Shown: piece by piece, positions 42,828 through 52,757 of the stretch
Numbering within the stretch: position 1 is the stretch's first letter
Layout of the letters: the number at the start of each line of letters is the position of its first letter
Source: Endozoicomonas elysicola
GTDB lineage: Bacteria > Pseudomonadota > Gammaproteobacteria > Pseudomonadales > Endozoicomonadaceae
Direction of reading: 5' to 3'
Length of the DNA: 64,000 nt
Assembly (NCBI RefSeq): GCF_000710775.1
Contig: NZ_JOJP01000001.1
Location: 4,574,232 to 4,638,231, forward strand
Translations under genes and position numbers: made by a program
The notes under the pieces: generated by a model
What the model saw: the letters and a program-made list of their open reading frames with translations, nothing else
The model's database searches: none
What the model was told of the DNA's origin: nothing

Positions 42828-44306
42828 TTAAAGCGCTGAAAATTCTTTTTCCAGTCGCTTCGCTTCCTTCTTGGAAACACCTCCCAACACTTCGACGGCA
42901 TGACGAAGACGGGCACGGGTCATATCCGGGCCAAGAATCTCCATAGACTCCATAACAGACCAGGAGTTTGGTGTTCCGGCAATAGCGACAAAAATCGGGT
43001 GATTGAAATCTCCCAGTTTGATGTCCATTGCTTTGGAAAGCCCTTTAATTTCAGAGAAAATCTGATCACGCTGCCACTGACGCAGCTGCTCAAGCTTCCA
43101 AAGAGTGAATTGCAGCACCTTCTTCACATCACCCGCTTCCAGCTTTTTATGGGCAAAGTCTTCAGGCGACAGATTCAACATACCAGAGAACATAAAAGCG
43201 GCAATGGGTGCAAAATCGCTGAGCCGCTCAACACGTTCTTTTGCCAGAGGCAAAAACTTCATCATGTAGTCACGATTGAGCAACCACTGACCTAATCGGT
43301 CAGCAAACTGCTCCGTGGTCAGGTTTTCGCGAATCCAGCTGGCGTTCAACCATGACAATTTTTCCTGATCAAAAATTGGACCACCCAGGGATACACGCTT
43401 GATATCAAAATTTGCCAGCATCTCATCCAGACCGAACTTCTCTCTCTCGTCAGGCATGGACCAACCCATACGACCAAGGTAGTTCAACAACGCTTCCGGC
43501 AAATAGCCCATATCACGATAGTAAGTAATACAGGTCGGATTCTTCCGCTTCGACAGCTTGCTCTTGTCAGGGTTTCTCAGCAACGGCATGTGACAGAGAA
43601 CAGGCATATCCCAGCCAAAGTACTCATATAACAGCTGATGCTTAGGTGCAGAGTTGATCCACTCCTCACCACGAATAACATGCGTGATCGCCATCAGGTG
43701 ATCATCCACAACATTGGCAAGATGGTAAGTGGGCATGCCGTCAGCCTTAACCAGCACTTGCATGTCCACCTGAGCCCAGTCAATCTCAATAGTGCCACGG
43801 AGCATGTCTTCAACCTTACAGACACCACTCGCAGGTACCTTCATCCGAACAACATGCGGCTCACCTGCATCCAGCTTAGCCTGAACCTCCGCTTCGGAAA
43901 GATGCAAACAGTGGCCGTCGTAACCCGGCATCTGTTTATTGGCTGTCTGTTCAACTCTCAACTCATCCAGACGCTCAGAAGAACAGAAGCAACGGAAGGC
44001 ATGCCCCTTATCCAAGAGAATCTGGCTATGCTCAGCATAAATCTCACGACGTTCACTCTGACGATAAGGACCATGTGGGCCACCTACATCTGGACCTTCA
44101 TCCCAATCCAGACCAAGCCAACGCAGGGAGTCAAGAATTTGCTGTTCAGACTCGGGGGTGCTTCTGACCTGGTCAGTATCTTCTATACGCAGCAGGAATT
44201 GCCCCCCCTGACTCTTGGCAAACGCCAAGTTAAACAAGGCAATATAAGCAGTACCAACGTGAGGATCACCGGTTGGAGAAGGTGCAATACGGGTGCGAAC
44301 AGTCAT
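42828..44306 (-). CDS. gltX: Glutamyl-tRNA synthetase
   Basis: The 492-residue class I synthetase charges tRNA-Glu. Its HIGH-type motif is PHVGTAY (about residues 15-21) and its KMSKS-type loop is SKLSKRK (about 253-259). The C-terminal anticodon-binding domain ends [12 protein letters not shown]. It lies directly upstream of, and on the same strand as, an array containing five tRNA-Glu genes, though a terminator and a new promoter separate them. Confidence 0.95.
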   Translation of the reverse strand: MTVRTRIAPSPTGDPHVGTAYIALFNLAFAKSQGGQFLLRIEDTDQVRSTPESEQQILDSLRWLGLDWDEGPDVGGPHGPYRQSERREIYAEHSQILLDKGHAFRCFCSSERLDELRVEQTANKQMPGYDGHCLHLSEAEVQAKLDAGEPHVVRMKVPASGVCKVEDMLRGTIEIDWAQVDMQVLVKADGMPTYHLANVVDDHLMAITHVIRGEEWINSAPKHQLLYEYFGWDMPVLCHMPLLRNPDKSKLSKRKNPTCITYYRDMGYLPEALLNYLGRMGWSMPDEREKFGLDEMLANFDIKRVSLGGPIFDQEKLSWLNASWIRENLTTEQFADRLGQWLLNRDYMMKFLPLAKERVERLSDFAPIAAFMFSGMLNLSPEDFAHKKLEAGDVKKVLQFTLWKLEQLRQWQRDQIFSEIKGLSKAMDIKLGDFNHPIFVAIAGTPNSWSVMESMEILGPDMTRARLRHAVEVLGGVSKKEAKRLEKEFSAL

Positions 44307-44326
44307 GGATTTGCTTTCTCAATAAA

Positions 44327-44357
44327 GTCTGCCTCCTCCCTGAGGGAGGAGGCAGAC
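44327..44357 (-). terminator. Perfect 14-bp hairpin terminating the antiporter transcript
   Basis: GTCTGCCTCCTCCC and its exact complement frame a 3-base loop. On the minus strand TTTATT follows. It lies between the antiporter stop and the gltX start. Confidence 0.8.
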
Positions 44358-44427
44358 AGAATGCCAAAACAACCATTATAAAGCGGAGAGCCAGTAGCAC
44401 CCAAATATTGATTCACTTCAAACAGGC

Positions 44428-45699
44428 TCAAGCCTGTCTTTTTATCCCCAGGCGAGACATCAACCAACCAATGGTTGTCCCTTGAACCAATAAGGAGAAA
44501 AGAATAACGGCGAGTGTCATCTCAATAATCATGCGTTTTTCTGGCATTGAGTCTGGAATCGACAACATCAGAGCAACAGGCACGACACCTCTCAGCCCCC
44601 CCCAGAACATGACCTTCATGGAACCACCATCCACCTTACCACTTAGCGGAATCAGATTACTGATGGGAAGCAACAGGTAAACAACCAGAAAACGTGCCAG
44701 CAATACAGCAACGACAGCAATTAGCAGAGTAGGATAGAACATACTGAGATGCTCCATATTTCTTAGCAAAAAGTCTTCACTCAGCCCAAGAAGAAGAAAG
44801 ATAAAGCTATTTGCAACAAACGCCATAAATTCCCAGTACGGATCCAAATGGCGAAGCGTCATAAAGTCAGCCATTGCCCGCCGTCCATAACTGCGAGTGA
44901 TAATTCCTGCAGCAATCACTGACATCACACCCGAGGTCTCAAAGACATGATCAGCAATAATAAAGCTGGCAAAAGCAAGAATCGTTGTCAGTGCAATATG
45001 CACATAAGGCATGCCGCGAGATAACCGCAGCAGCGCCAACATACTTCCACCCATAGCTGCCCCGACAAAAATCCCACCAAAAAACACCCGGAAGAACTCT
45101 ATAATCGATGCAAAAACGGCGCCACCTGTTATGCCTGTACCTGCCTGAATAATTGAAAGCACTATACCAAACATAACAATGGCCGTTGCATCATTAAACA
45201 AGCTCTCTGCATCCATTAACAAAGACATTCGCTCAGGTGCCTTTACCTCTTTAAAAAGAGCAATAACCGCCACAGGGTCTGTTGCAGAAATTAATGCACC
45301 AAACAGTAGCGCACCAGCCAAAGACAACGGCGTAAGCTCTCCCAGAATGACACCAACCACCAGCGTAGATAGCACAACCCCAAAGATCGCCAGAATCAGC
45401 ACAGGCACAAGCTCTTTCATCAGAGCCGATAATTTAATATTGATGGCTGCCTCAAAAACCAAGATGGGTAACAGCACATACATGATCAAGTCATGCGTCA
45501 AAGACAGACGAAGGATCGGTGCCAGTAATTCACAGTATTCAGCAGCGATTCCAAGCGCCATTCCAATAACGACCAGACCAATCGTATAAGGGAAGCGTAA
45601 CTTTTTCAGAAGGATTGCTGAAATGGCCGCCAGAAGGAATAGGCCGCAAAAAATCAGCATGGGAATGGCAAGACCTGCACCAGAATGTGTTACCGACAT
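44428..45699 (-). CDS. CPA1-type Na+/H+ (cation:proton) antiporter
   Basis: The 423-residue protein has about 12 membrane helices spread through its length. The ion-binding ATDPVAV motif contains Asp141, and SLFNDATA supplies Asn169-Asp170, the ND pair of electroneutral NhaP-type exchangers. It would exchange Na+ or K+ for H+ at the inner membrane. It lacks a large cytoplasmic C-terminal domain. Exact cation specificity is not readable. Confidence 0.88.
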   Translation of the reverse strand: MSVTHSGAGLAIPMLIFCGLFLLAAISAILLKKLRFPYTIGLVVIGMALGIAAEYCELLAPILRLSLTHDLIMYVLLPILVFEAAINIKLSALMKELVPVLILAIFGVVLSTLVVGVILGELTPLSLAGALLFGALISATDPVAVIALFKEVKAPERMSLLMDAESLFNDATAIVMFGIVLSIIQAGTGITGGAVFASIIEFFRVFFGGIFVGAAMGGSMLALLRLSRGMPYVHIALTTILAFASFIIADHVFETSGVMSVIAAGIITRSYGRRAMADFMTLRHLDPYWEFMAFVANSFIFLLLGLSEDFLLRNMEHLSMFYPTLLIAVVAVLLARFLVVYLLLPISNLIPLSGKVDGGSMKVMFWGGLRGVVPVALMLSIPDSMPEKRMIIEMTLAVILFSLLVQGTTIGWLMSRLGIKRQA

Positions 45700-45823
45700 T
45701 TCCTGTTCCGTTTATACGTATAAACACCACCCTAGTTAGAATATTAAAAAGAGCGGTATTTGAGGCCATGACTGCTATCCACTCATGACCACTTCGATCG
45801 GTCAGCCCACGATTCGGCAAACA

Positions 45824-46816
45824 TCAGGAATGGCGAGGTGAAAAGTAAAACCAGAGATAGCGTATGGCAACATACAAAACGATTACCGTCGCTACCAGCA
45901 GTTCGAAGCCGGCCAGATTGTTAATAACATCACAAACTTTTTGATAGCCCTGTTGATTAAGTATATCCGCCAGCTTGAACAACGCTGTAGCCCCAATCAC
46001 CATAGGAAACGTAAAGGCCGCATAACCCGGTGAAAATGGCAGGCGTAACAGACGAACAAACGCAACATAGACCAGACTCGTCATAAAAATAGCCAATGGC
46101 AGCAAGACTGCAACCAGTAAGTAGTTTGGCTGGTCAGTTATTGATAAATATCCCGCCAGAGAAAGACTGGCTGGTGCCGCCATGATGGCAAACGTTGGCA
46201 ATGCCGCATCCGGAATCGTTTCCCTGAAGATCAATCGATACAGCATGACCGGCAGCTTGATAAAGTAGCAGCACAGGCCAAATACAAACAGTATAAAGAC
46301 AAGCTTTTCATGCCCCATACCAGCACTGGTCACAGCTGCCACAATGATTCCCACAGGAGGCACAAACCAGCTTGGGACCATATGGTGCAAACGGAAATCA
46401 ATCAGCCTGTGAACCGTAAAACCTATAAATAAAAGAAGATGTACAATAACGGCCAGCAACCAGAGCCCCCTGGCAAAAACCGGCAGTACTGACAGAAGTG
46501 ACTGGGCAATGACCATCGTTGCCATGGCACAGGTGGGCATAACACTGCTAATCACAGGGTGCGCCAGATCCTCTCGAAAAAGATCCGGATTGGTAACAAA
46601 CTTCAGAATAATGGCCAATACCAGAATCCCACCGACAAAGGCAGAAGCCAGCTTAAACCACTCCGCATACAGGGGCAGAACAAATGCCCAGAGAGACCCA
46701 AGACTGGCAATACCCAGAGCAAGGCCCCCTAACGGAGTAGGCACCTTCCTGAGACGGACACTCAAACCTGTTTTATGCATTAGCAAGCCATCTTCAAACT
46801 GACTAACAACAGCCAC
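45824..46816 (-). CDS. TDT-family (TehA/SLAC1/Ssu1-like) transporter
   Basis: The 330-residue protein has about ten hydrophobic helices and the family-like opening TPLGGLALGIASLG followed by repeated helical pairs. Family members carry anions such as tellurite-related oxyanions, malate, chloride or sulfite. It starts with GTG at 46816; an ATG at 46780 is an alternative. A LysR gene is divergent across 145 bases, so the regulator probably controls it. Confidence 0.8.
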   Translation of the reverse strand: MAVVSQFEDGLLMHKTGLSVRLRKVPTPLGGLALGIASLGSLWAFVLPLYAEWFKLASAFVGGILVLAIILKFVTNPDLFREDLAHPVISSVMPTCAMATMVIAQSLLSVLPVFARGLWLLAVIVHLLLFIGFTVHRLIDFRLHHMVPSWFVPPVGIIVAAVTSAGMGHEKLVFILFVFGLCCYFIKLPVMLYRLIFRETIPDAALPTFAIMAAPASLSLAGYLSITDQPNYLLVAVLLPLAIFMTSLVYVAFVRLLRLPFSPGYAAFTFPMVIGATALFKLADILNQQGYQKVCDVINNLAGFELLVATVIVLYVAIRYLWFYFSPRHS

Positions 46817-46879
46817 TTGCGCTCATCTCCAGAAAATAGTTGGAATAAAGATATAACCCAACCTAAGATAAGAAAAATC

Positions 46880-46906
46880 AAACTTATGAATATATAGATT
46901 AAGTTT
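46880..46906. promoter_or_regulatory. Candidate LysR operator in the TDT-lysR gap
   Basis: AAACTTA and TAAGTTT are perfect 7-bp inverted arms 13 bases apart, in the AT-rich gap between divergent promoters. Size and position suit a LysR tetramer site. Confidence 0.45.
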
Positions 46907-46961
46907 TACTTATACTTAATAAAATTCAACAAGATAGTTAAAGCACTAAAGCATCAATACC

Positions 46962-47840
46962 ATGCATATCACGCTAAGACAGCTACAGGTTTTCAGAGCC
47001 ACAGCTACACTCGGCCAGGTTCAACTGGCAGCGCGACAGCTATACCTGTCCCAACCGGCAACCAGCATGGCCCTGTCTGAACTGGAAAAACACCTGAACA
47101 GCCAATTGTTTGACCGGACTGGCAACCGCCTGATTCTGAACTCAGAAGGCAAGAAACTACTGCCTCTTGCCTGTGAACTATTGGACCGCAGCGAAGAAAT
47201 CACCCGCCTGTTCAGCCATAACAACCATCACAGTGGCAAACTCACTATTGGTGCCAGCACCACCATTGGAAACTATCTGCTGCCTGAAGAACTGGCCCGA
47301 TTTGAAAGAATTAACCCAGAGATTTCGGTAGAACTGGATATCCACAACACCACGACCATCATTGAAAAACTGGCAGCACTGGAAATTGATCTGGCCTGCG
47401 TTGAAGGCCCCTGCCAACACCCTGAAATAGAAACCATTCCCTGGAGGGAGGACCACCTTATTCTCTTTTGTGCCAGTGACCACCCATTGGCAAAACGCAA
47501 AACAATGATGGTTGAACATCTTGAGCAGACGGAGTGGGTTCTTCGCGAAACCGGCTCAGGAACCCGCATGCTTTTTGAGCTGCATATTGGTCAGCATTTA
47601 CGCCAAAGGCACTTGAAGATGGAGCTTAATCAAACGGAAGCGATCAAAAGCATGGTGCGCTCAGGCATTGGTATCAGCTGCCTTTCTGAACTCTGCATTG
47701 CCAAGGAGCTGTCACAGGGCGAACTGGTACAACTCCCTTTCCCCAAAGAGCCCATGAAAAGACAGCTGTGGCTATTATTAAATAGAAGAAAATACCGGAG
47801 CGGATTAGTTAACCTCCTCCTGAAAGAACTGCAAAAGTAA
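46962..47840 (+). CDS. LysR-family transcriptional regulator (YeiE-like)
   Basis: The 292-residue regulator opens MHITLRQLQVF as in YeiE and has the LysR helix-turn-helix at about 17-40 (LGQVQLAARQLYLSQPATSMALSELE). The effector domain includes STTIGNYLLPEELARF, VEGPC and GSGTRMLFE, all paralleled in E. coli YeiE. In enterics YeiE-type regulators sit beside yeiH and have been linked to sulfite sensing. Here the partner is a TDT transporter instead. Confidence 0.87.
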   Translation: MHITLRQLQVFRATATLGQVQLAARQLYLSQPATSMALSELEKHLNSQLFDRTGNRLILNSEGKKLLPLACELLDRSEEITRLFSHNNHHSGKLTIGASTTIGNYLLPEELARFERINPEISVELDIHNTTTIIEKLAALEIDLACVEGPCQHPEIETIPWREDHLILFCASDHPLAKRKTMMVEHLEQTEWVLRETGSGTRMLFELHIGQHLRQRHLKMELNQTEAIKSMVRSGIGISCLSELCIAKELSQGELVQLPFPKEPMKRQLWLLLNRRKYRSGLVNLLLKELQK

Positions 47841-48256
47841 GCCGAATTCAGCCACTCTAAAACTTCTCGCTGACACCCTATTGATAGAAAGGGCTTCGAA
47901 AACATCGGTGACAGCGATTCCCGCCAAAGCCTTAACATATGGATGTATATAGAGAAAACCCAGGAATCGCACGCACAACTTTTCTCTAAGCATCCAAAAT
48001 ATCAATGAGTTAGTATTTCGATTCATCGAAAACTGCTACCTCTTCGATGCCTTGAAGCAATTTGCTGTTAATCCCGAATGGCAATAGTTTCAATCAAAGT
48101 GACAAGTTCTGAAAAATACACCTTAAATAAATGCTAACAATGACCAGTCTCGAAAAGACAACCACATCAGCAGCTAGCCCCACCCTATGAATACTGGACA
48201 AGCTGAAATGAGAGACTAAGTTTACCGCTCAACCAATAAAAAGCTGCCTACCTATA
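47841..48256. other. Gene-free 416-base gap
   Basis: No supported gene. A minus-strand frame at 47805-48026 overlaps the 3' end of the LysR gene and has no ribosome site. No strong hairpin is visible. Confidence 0.4.
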
Positions 48257-49243
48257 ATGAGACGATTCTTTCAGCTACCAACGTTATTGTTAGTTCTGGA
48301 ATCTTTCGTACTTTCAGGCTGCGCAATCGGAAGGTATCCCAACATGTACTCTGCAACTCACTCTGCCATGCCAGACGCCATGCGGCAGGCCGTGCTAGAG
48401 TTAATTAACTTAGATAGTAAAGACCATTTATCCCCAGAACAAAAAGGTCTTTTCAAGAAAGAAGTTGAGGCATTTTCACGCCGGGTAAAAAATAATTACG
48501 TTAAAAGTGATGAAGAGTCCCGACCAATTGTGGTTGGCTTTCAGCTAAAATTCGAACAAGCACTCATTCGTGAATACCCTGAGAAAAATCTGGATCAATG
48601 GAAAATCACTATCGCCGTTGTGACAAATAGACCCGGAACTGATAAATCAATAAAACCGGATGACGAAACAACATGGGAGGGAGCCATCTCTGAAGTAGTA
48701 CTAAGCGATCCTGCCAGTCTTTACACAGTAACAGAGCGAAGCAGAACAGCGCCTCTACTATCAAACCTTGGACCCAACACGAAACCTTATGGATTTTACC
48801 CCAAATCCGGCATGTTAGATCGAAGCCCAAAGCATCAGGATATATATAGATGCTTCGTTAATGAGAACGCTAACTATGCTGATAGGCCAATGGAATTTGT
48901 AACCAAGCTGTCACCAGAAGAAGTCGGCGCAATCTATATCATGCAGCCACCAGGCACATTCATCAGAAAGCCATCCGAACTTGCTGACTCTGAAAACCCT
49001 CTGCAGGTCATTGAAGACGAACTATTCGAACTGCAACCAAAGAGTGAAGAAGACTTAAGAAGCCGGGTTTTCATCACCAACATTGGTGCAAGCCAAGCAA
49101 TTGATGCCAATAAGGATAGCATGTTTTCACTTTGCTCTGGTCCACTAAGTAATCCTGAGGTAAAACAGTGTTTTGATCTTAGAAAAGATACAATTAACAA
49201 AGGAATTACAGATCCAGCCCTGAAAACAACAACTGAAGGCTAG
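48257..49243 (+). CDS. Putative lipoprotein, unrecognised, 328 aa
   Basis: The product has a type II signal peptide: positive start, hydrophobic stretch, then lipobox LSGC with acylated Cys22. Residues after it are hydrophilic, mixed alpha/beta, with a repeated-looking motif around aspartate-rich loops, and no membrane helix. I know no family. Asp/Ser/Lys follow the lipobox only later, so inner- versus outer-membrane sorting is uncertain. It is flanked by gene-free DNA on both sides, consistent with an accessory gene. Confidence 0.75.
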   Translation: MRRFFQLPTLLLVLESFVLSGCAIGRYPNMYSATHSAMPDAMRQAVLELINLDSKDHLSPEQKGLFKKEVEAFSRRVKNNYVKSDEESRPIVVGFQLKFEQALIREYPEKNLDQWKITIAVVTNRPGTDKSIKPDDETTWEGAISEVVLSDPASLYTVTERSRTAPLLSNLGPNTKPYGFYPKSGMLDRSPKHQDIYRCFVNENANYADRPMEFVTKLSPEEVGAIYIMQPPGTFIRKPSELADSENPLQVIEDELFELQPKSEEDLRSRVFITNIGASQAIDANKDSMFSLCSGPLSNPEVKQCFDLRKDTINKGITDPALKTTTEG

Positions 49244-49517
49244 AATTCTTATCTATCCACACCTAACAAGGATTCCAGAACAGAACTACAGCTAAATAAC
49301 AACTGCGCAAATGCTTCATAATGCTCACTGCAGCAGTTGCGCGCCCCATACTGGTCACTTCCTATAACCATCCAGCCTTAGCTATCTATAATATGGATTC
49401 GATCATTTTAGGTATTTATACCCAAATATACCCATTCATTGACTTTGATCCGATGACAAACATAATCGGCATCTCTAAAATTGCGCCCCTTTCCCTAAAC
49501 AAACTGGCTTAATTCTC

Positions 49518-49895
49518 ATGGAAAAAGTGATTGAAACTCCTGATGCACCTCCAGCCATCGGCCCTTACTCTCAAGGCATGCGCTTTGGCAATCTGGTGGT
49601 AACTTCCGGCCAACTTCCAATCGACCCGGAAACCGGGGAAGTCTCCGAAGATACCAAAGAACAAGCTCACCAATGCCTGAAAAACCTGAAAGCAGTACTG
49701 GATGCTGCTGGCAGCGGCATGAACCGTGTGAAGAAAGTCACCGTTTTTGTCCGTGATATGGAAGAATTCAGTAACATCAATGAAGTCTACAAGCAGTACT
49801 TCAAGGTGCCTTTTCCTGCTCGCAGCCTGGTAGAAGTGGCTCGTCTGCCAAAAGATGTCAAAGTGGAAATCGAAGCTCTGGCTACTGTCGACTAA
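49518..49895 (+). CDS. ridA: 2-iminobutanoate/2-iminopropanoate deaminase RidA
   Basis: The 125-residue trimeric enzyme removes reactive imines made by PLP enzymes. Signatures are APPAIGPYSQG, VVTSGQLPIDPETG and the active-site segment PFPARSLVEVARLPKD with its conserved arginine. Length is typical. It stands alone, convergent with the yaiL-like gene. Confidence 0.93.
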   Translation: MEKVIETPDAPPAIGPYSQGMRFGNLVVTSGQLPIDPETGEVSEDTKEQAHQCLKNLKAVLDAAGSGMNRVKKVTVFVRDMEEFSNINEVYKQYFKVPFPARSLVEVARLPKDVKVEIEALATVD

Positions 49896-49953
49896 AAAAC
49901 GACTAAGCAGCCGTGCCGCTCTCAATGAAAAGTACTTTGAGAGCCTGATATTG

Positions 49954-49974
49954 AACGGGGGGTTAGCCCCCGTT
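49954..49974. terminator. Hairpin in the ridA/yaiL convergent gap
   Basis: AACGGGGG and CCCCCGTT form an 8-bp stem around a 5-base loop, touching the stop codon of the minus-strand gene. There is no clear T tract. Confidence 0.45.
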
Positions 49975-50521
49975 ACCACATCAGATCATCTGGAATCTGG
50001 TAATCAGCATACCAGTCTTCTTCTTCCTCGGTCAGATCACCAGACTTGTCATTCTGCATGACAATTGCTTCCGGCTTTCGCTCAGCAATTTTACTGGCCA
50101 CCGGAGCAGGAATTACCAGAAAATCCTCACCAAGCACAGCCAGAGCCAGAAGTCCCCGCTCCAGCCTAGCCAATTGATCGTTAGTTACATAAATCTTCTT
50201 AATCTTATTCTCAAAGACAAACTTATACTCCGCCTCTCCTCCATCCCTGGACAATGCATTCACTTCAATCAACTGTCGAACCTGTGCCTCTGAAGCCTTA
50301 CGCTGGCGCTCCTCTTCAAGCTGCCGATTAAGCTCTCGATCCTTTTCTGCCTTAGCCTGCCTTTCACGCTCCAAGTCTATACGTCTTTTTTCCTGATCGG
50401 TCATATCCCCCGATTTAGCTGCCTGCTTTTTTTTCTTCTTATTACTGGTTTTTGCCTGCAACGCCTGCTGCTTGGTCGCCAGACCCGCCTTCATTAGCTG
50501 GTCACGAAGTGATTTACTCAT
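49973..50521 (-). CDS. DUF2058 family nucleoprotein-like protein (YaiL type)
   Basis: The 182-residue product starts SKSLRDQLMKAGL, followed by a lysine-rich, highly charged helical segment (about 15-85) and a compact C-terminal domain ending EEEEDWYADYQIPDDLMW. This layout matches E. coli YaiL. Its function is unknown; the basic coiled region may bind nucleic acid or ribosomes. Confidence 0.85.
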   Translation of the reverse strand: MSKSLRDQLMKAGLATKQQALQAKTSNKKKKKQAAKSGDMTDQEKRRIDLERERQAKAEKDRELNRQLEEERQRKASEAQVRQLIEVNALSRDGGEAEYKFVFENKIKKIYVTNDQLARLERGLLALAVLGEDFLVIPAPVASKIAERKPEAIVMQNDKSGDLTEEEEDWYADYQIPDDLMW

Positions 50522-50694
50522 AGTGTTTTATATACCAGAGGGAAAACAGAAAACTGGAATATTAGCAATCCATCTTGCTACCAGCCAGTGATTATCCCCC
50601 CCACTCCTTAATTTCCCACAACCCAATTTTTCACACAGTAGTGCGAGCATGGAAAGAGAGTAAAGGATTCCAATAAACCAAAAACCTTCCACCA

Positions 50695-50721
50695 TAAAAA
50701 AGGCCGGATTACTCCGGCCTT
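50695..50721 (-). terminator. Rho-independent terminator of the petABC operon
   Basis: AAGGCCGGA and TCCGGCCTT form a perfect 9-bp stem with a 4-base loop. A T run follows on the minus strand, 28 bases after petC. Confidence 0.88.
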
Positions 50722-50748
50722 AGATATGTTTAACTAATCAAAGAAGAG

Positions 50749-51519
50749 TTAATGCACGTCTTTCCAGAACTCACGCTTAAGCAGATATGCAAACACCAGG
50801 AACACTGCAAGGAACAGGAATACATAAATACCCAATTGCTTCCGCTGCTCCTGCATAGGCTCTGCAGAGTAAGCCAGGAAGTTCGTCAGATCATAAGCCA
50901 TCTGGTCATACTCTGCGGTAGTCATACTCCCCTTACGCTCAGGGTCAATAGTCAAGCCACAGATTTTATCACCCGTAAGCGGATCACGCGCCGTTGGATC
51001 CTCATCACCGCAGTTGTCAATCTGAACACCCTGAAGCCCCAAGAGCACATGAGGCATACCAACATCAGGAAAGACCTTATTATTCACACCATAAGGACGA
51101 CTAGGGTCTTCATAAAAGGTTCTCAGATAGGTATACAGCCAGTCGGGACCACCTTTCACACGGGAAACCAATGTCAGATCCGGAGGCGCTGCACCAAACC
51201 AGACTTTAGCCTCTTTTGGGTCCATACTGTTGTGCATCAGGTCGCCAATCTTGGCGGACTTATCGAGCACAAGGTTTTCCATCATCAGGTCATGGGGAAT
51301 ACCCAGATCGTCTGCTACACGCTCATACCGCTGATACTGGGTCGCATGGCAACCCGCACAAAAGTTCTGGTAATACTTCGCCCCCCGCTGCAAAGAAGCC
51401 TTATCAGAAGGATCCAAATTAGCCTCATCAAGAGGATAGCCCCCACCGGCTGCTGCCGCCAACGATGAAAACAGCACCGAAACCAGAAACAACTTAATGG
51501 TCAGTATTATTCTTTTCAT
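50749..51519 (-). CDS. petC: Ubiquinol-cytochrome c reductase, cytochrome c1 subunit
   Basis: The 256-residue subunit has a signal peptide (about 1-23), the covalent haem motif CAGCH (Cys54, Cys57, His58) and a C-terminal membrane anchor (about 229-248). It accepts electrons from the Rieske protein and reduces periplasmic cytochrome c. Its ATG overlaps the petB stop by one base (TAATG). Confidence 0.94.
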   Translation of the reverse strand: MKRIILTIKLFLVSVLFSSLAAAAGGGYPLDEANLDPSDKASLQRGAKYYQNFCAGCHATQYQRYERVADDLGIPHDLMMENLVLDKSAKIGDLMHNSMDPKEAKVWFGAAPPDLTLVSRVKGGPDWLYTYLRTFYEDPSRPYGVNNKVFPDVGMPHVLLGLQGVQIDNCGDEDPTARDPLTGDKICGLTIDPERKGSMTTAEYDQMAYDLTNFLAYSAEPMQEQRKQLGIYVFLFLAVFLVFAYLLKREFWKDVH

Positions 51520-52757
51520 TAGCCGGTCACCCTCTCCGGTACAGGTTTAGTCTTCTCCCACCGAGTATAAAAAGGCATCAACAGGAAGAACGCAAAGTAA
51601 ATCAGCGTACAAATCTGGGCAATAAGTGTATAAGTTTCTGTAGCCGGTTGCGTTCCAAGCCATGTCAGGAGAATAAAGACAAAGGCAAAGATCACGATAC
51701 TGGTTCTGCTGATAATACCCTTATAGCGCCATGATCTAACCGGACTGCGATCCAGCCATGGCAGAACGAAGAGAATGGCAATTGCACCACCCATCGCTAT
51801 AACACCACCCAGCTTGGAGTCGATAGGCCCAATATCAAAGGTAATCGCCCGGAGGATGGAATAAAAAGCCCCAAAGTACCAAACCGGTGCAATATGCTCT
51901 GGCGTTTTCAGACCATTGGCCGGTTCAAAGTTAGCATGCTCAAGGAAAAATCCGCCCATTTCCGGGAAGAAGAAAATAATCCCACAGAAAACAAACAGGA
52001 ACACCACCACACCCACAATATCCTTCACTGTGTAGTAGGGATGAAAGGCAATACCATCAAGAGGCACACCATCAGGACCTTTGTTCTTTTTGATATCAAT
52101 ACCATCTGGATTGTTAGAGCCGACTTCATGCAACGCAAGAATGTGGAGAACAACCAGACCAAGAATGACGATTGGCAGAGCAACAACATGCAGCGCAAAG
52201 AAGCGATTCAGGGTAATACCGGAGATAAGGAAGTCACCACGAATCCACTGCTGAAGGTCTGGACCAATAACTGGAATAGCACCAAACAGGGAAATAATTA
52301 CCTGGGCCCCCCAATAGGACATTTGCCCCCAAGGTAACAGATACCCCATAAAGGCCTCACCCATCAGCGCCAGGTAGATCGCCATACCAAATATCCAAAT
52401 CAGCTCACGGGGTGCTTTATAGGATCCATAGAGGAGACCACGGAACATGTGGAAATAAATAACCACAAAGAACATGGAAGCACCGGTTGAGTGCATATAG
52501 CGAATTAACCAGCCATATTCCACATCCCTCATGATGTACTCAACTGAAGCAAAAGCAGCTTCAGCACTGGGCACATAGCTCATGGTCAGCCAGATTCCGG
52601 TCAGTATCTGATTGACAAGAACCAGCAGAGCCAGAGATCCAAAGAAGTACCAGAAATTAAAATTCTTTGGGGCATAATACTTACTGAGATGCTTTTCCCA
52701 CGCCTGAGTGACAGGAAGTCGGGCATCCACCCAATCCATTATCTTATTTCCCATCAC
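51519..52757 (-). CDS. petB: Ubiquinol-cytochrome c reductase, cytochrome b subunit
   Basis: The 412-residue membrane subunit has eight helices, haem-ligand histidines in IRYMHSTGASMFFVVIYFHM and in LHVVALPIVILGLVVLHI, and the quinol-site motif PVWY (in HIAPVWYFGAF). PVWY replaces the mitochondrial PEWY, a variant known in beta/gammaproteobacteria. It starts with GTG overlapping the petA stop, with an ATG immediately after as alternative. Confidence 0.95.
   Translation of the reverse strand: MMGNKIMDWVDARLPVTQAWEKHLSKYYAPKNFNFWYFFGSLALLVLVNQILTGIWLTMSYVPSAEAAFASVEYIMRDVEYGWLIRYMHSTGASMFFVVIYFHMFRGLLYGSYKAPRELIWIFGMAIYLALMGEAFMGYLLPWGQMSYWGAQVIISLFGAIPVIGPDLQQWIRGDFLISGITLNRFFALHVVALPIVILGLVVLHILALHEVGSNNPDGIDIKKNKGPDGVPLDGIAFHPYYTVKDIVGVVVFLFVFCGIIFFFPEMGGFFLEHANFEPANGLKTPEHIAPVWYFGAFYSILRAITFDIGPIDSKLGGVIAMGGAIAILFVLPWLDRSPVRSWRYKGIISRTSIVIFAFVFILLTWLGTQPATETYTLIAQICTLIYFAFFLLMPFYTRWEKTKPVPERVTG

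Noticed and set aside
47805-48026. 73-codon minus-strand frame after the LysR gene
   Set aside because: It overlaps the LysR 3' end, has no ribosome site and no recognisable composition; it might be a relic of a dispersed repeat but this cannot be shown here.
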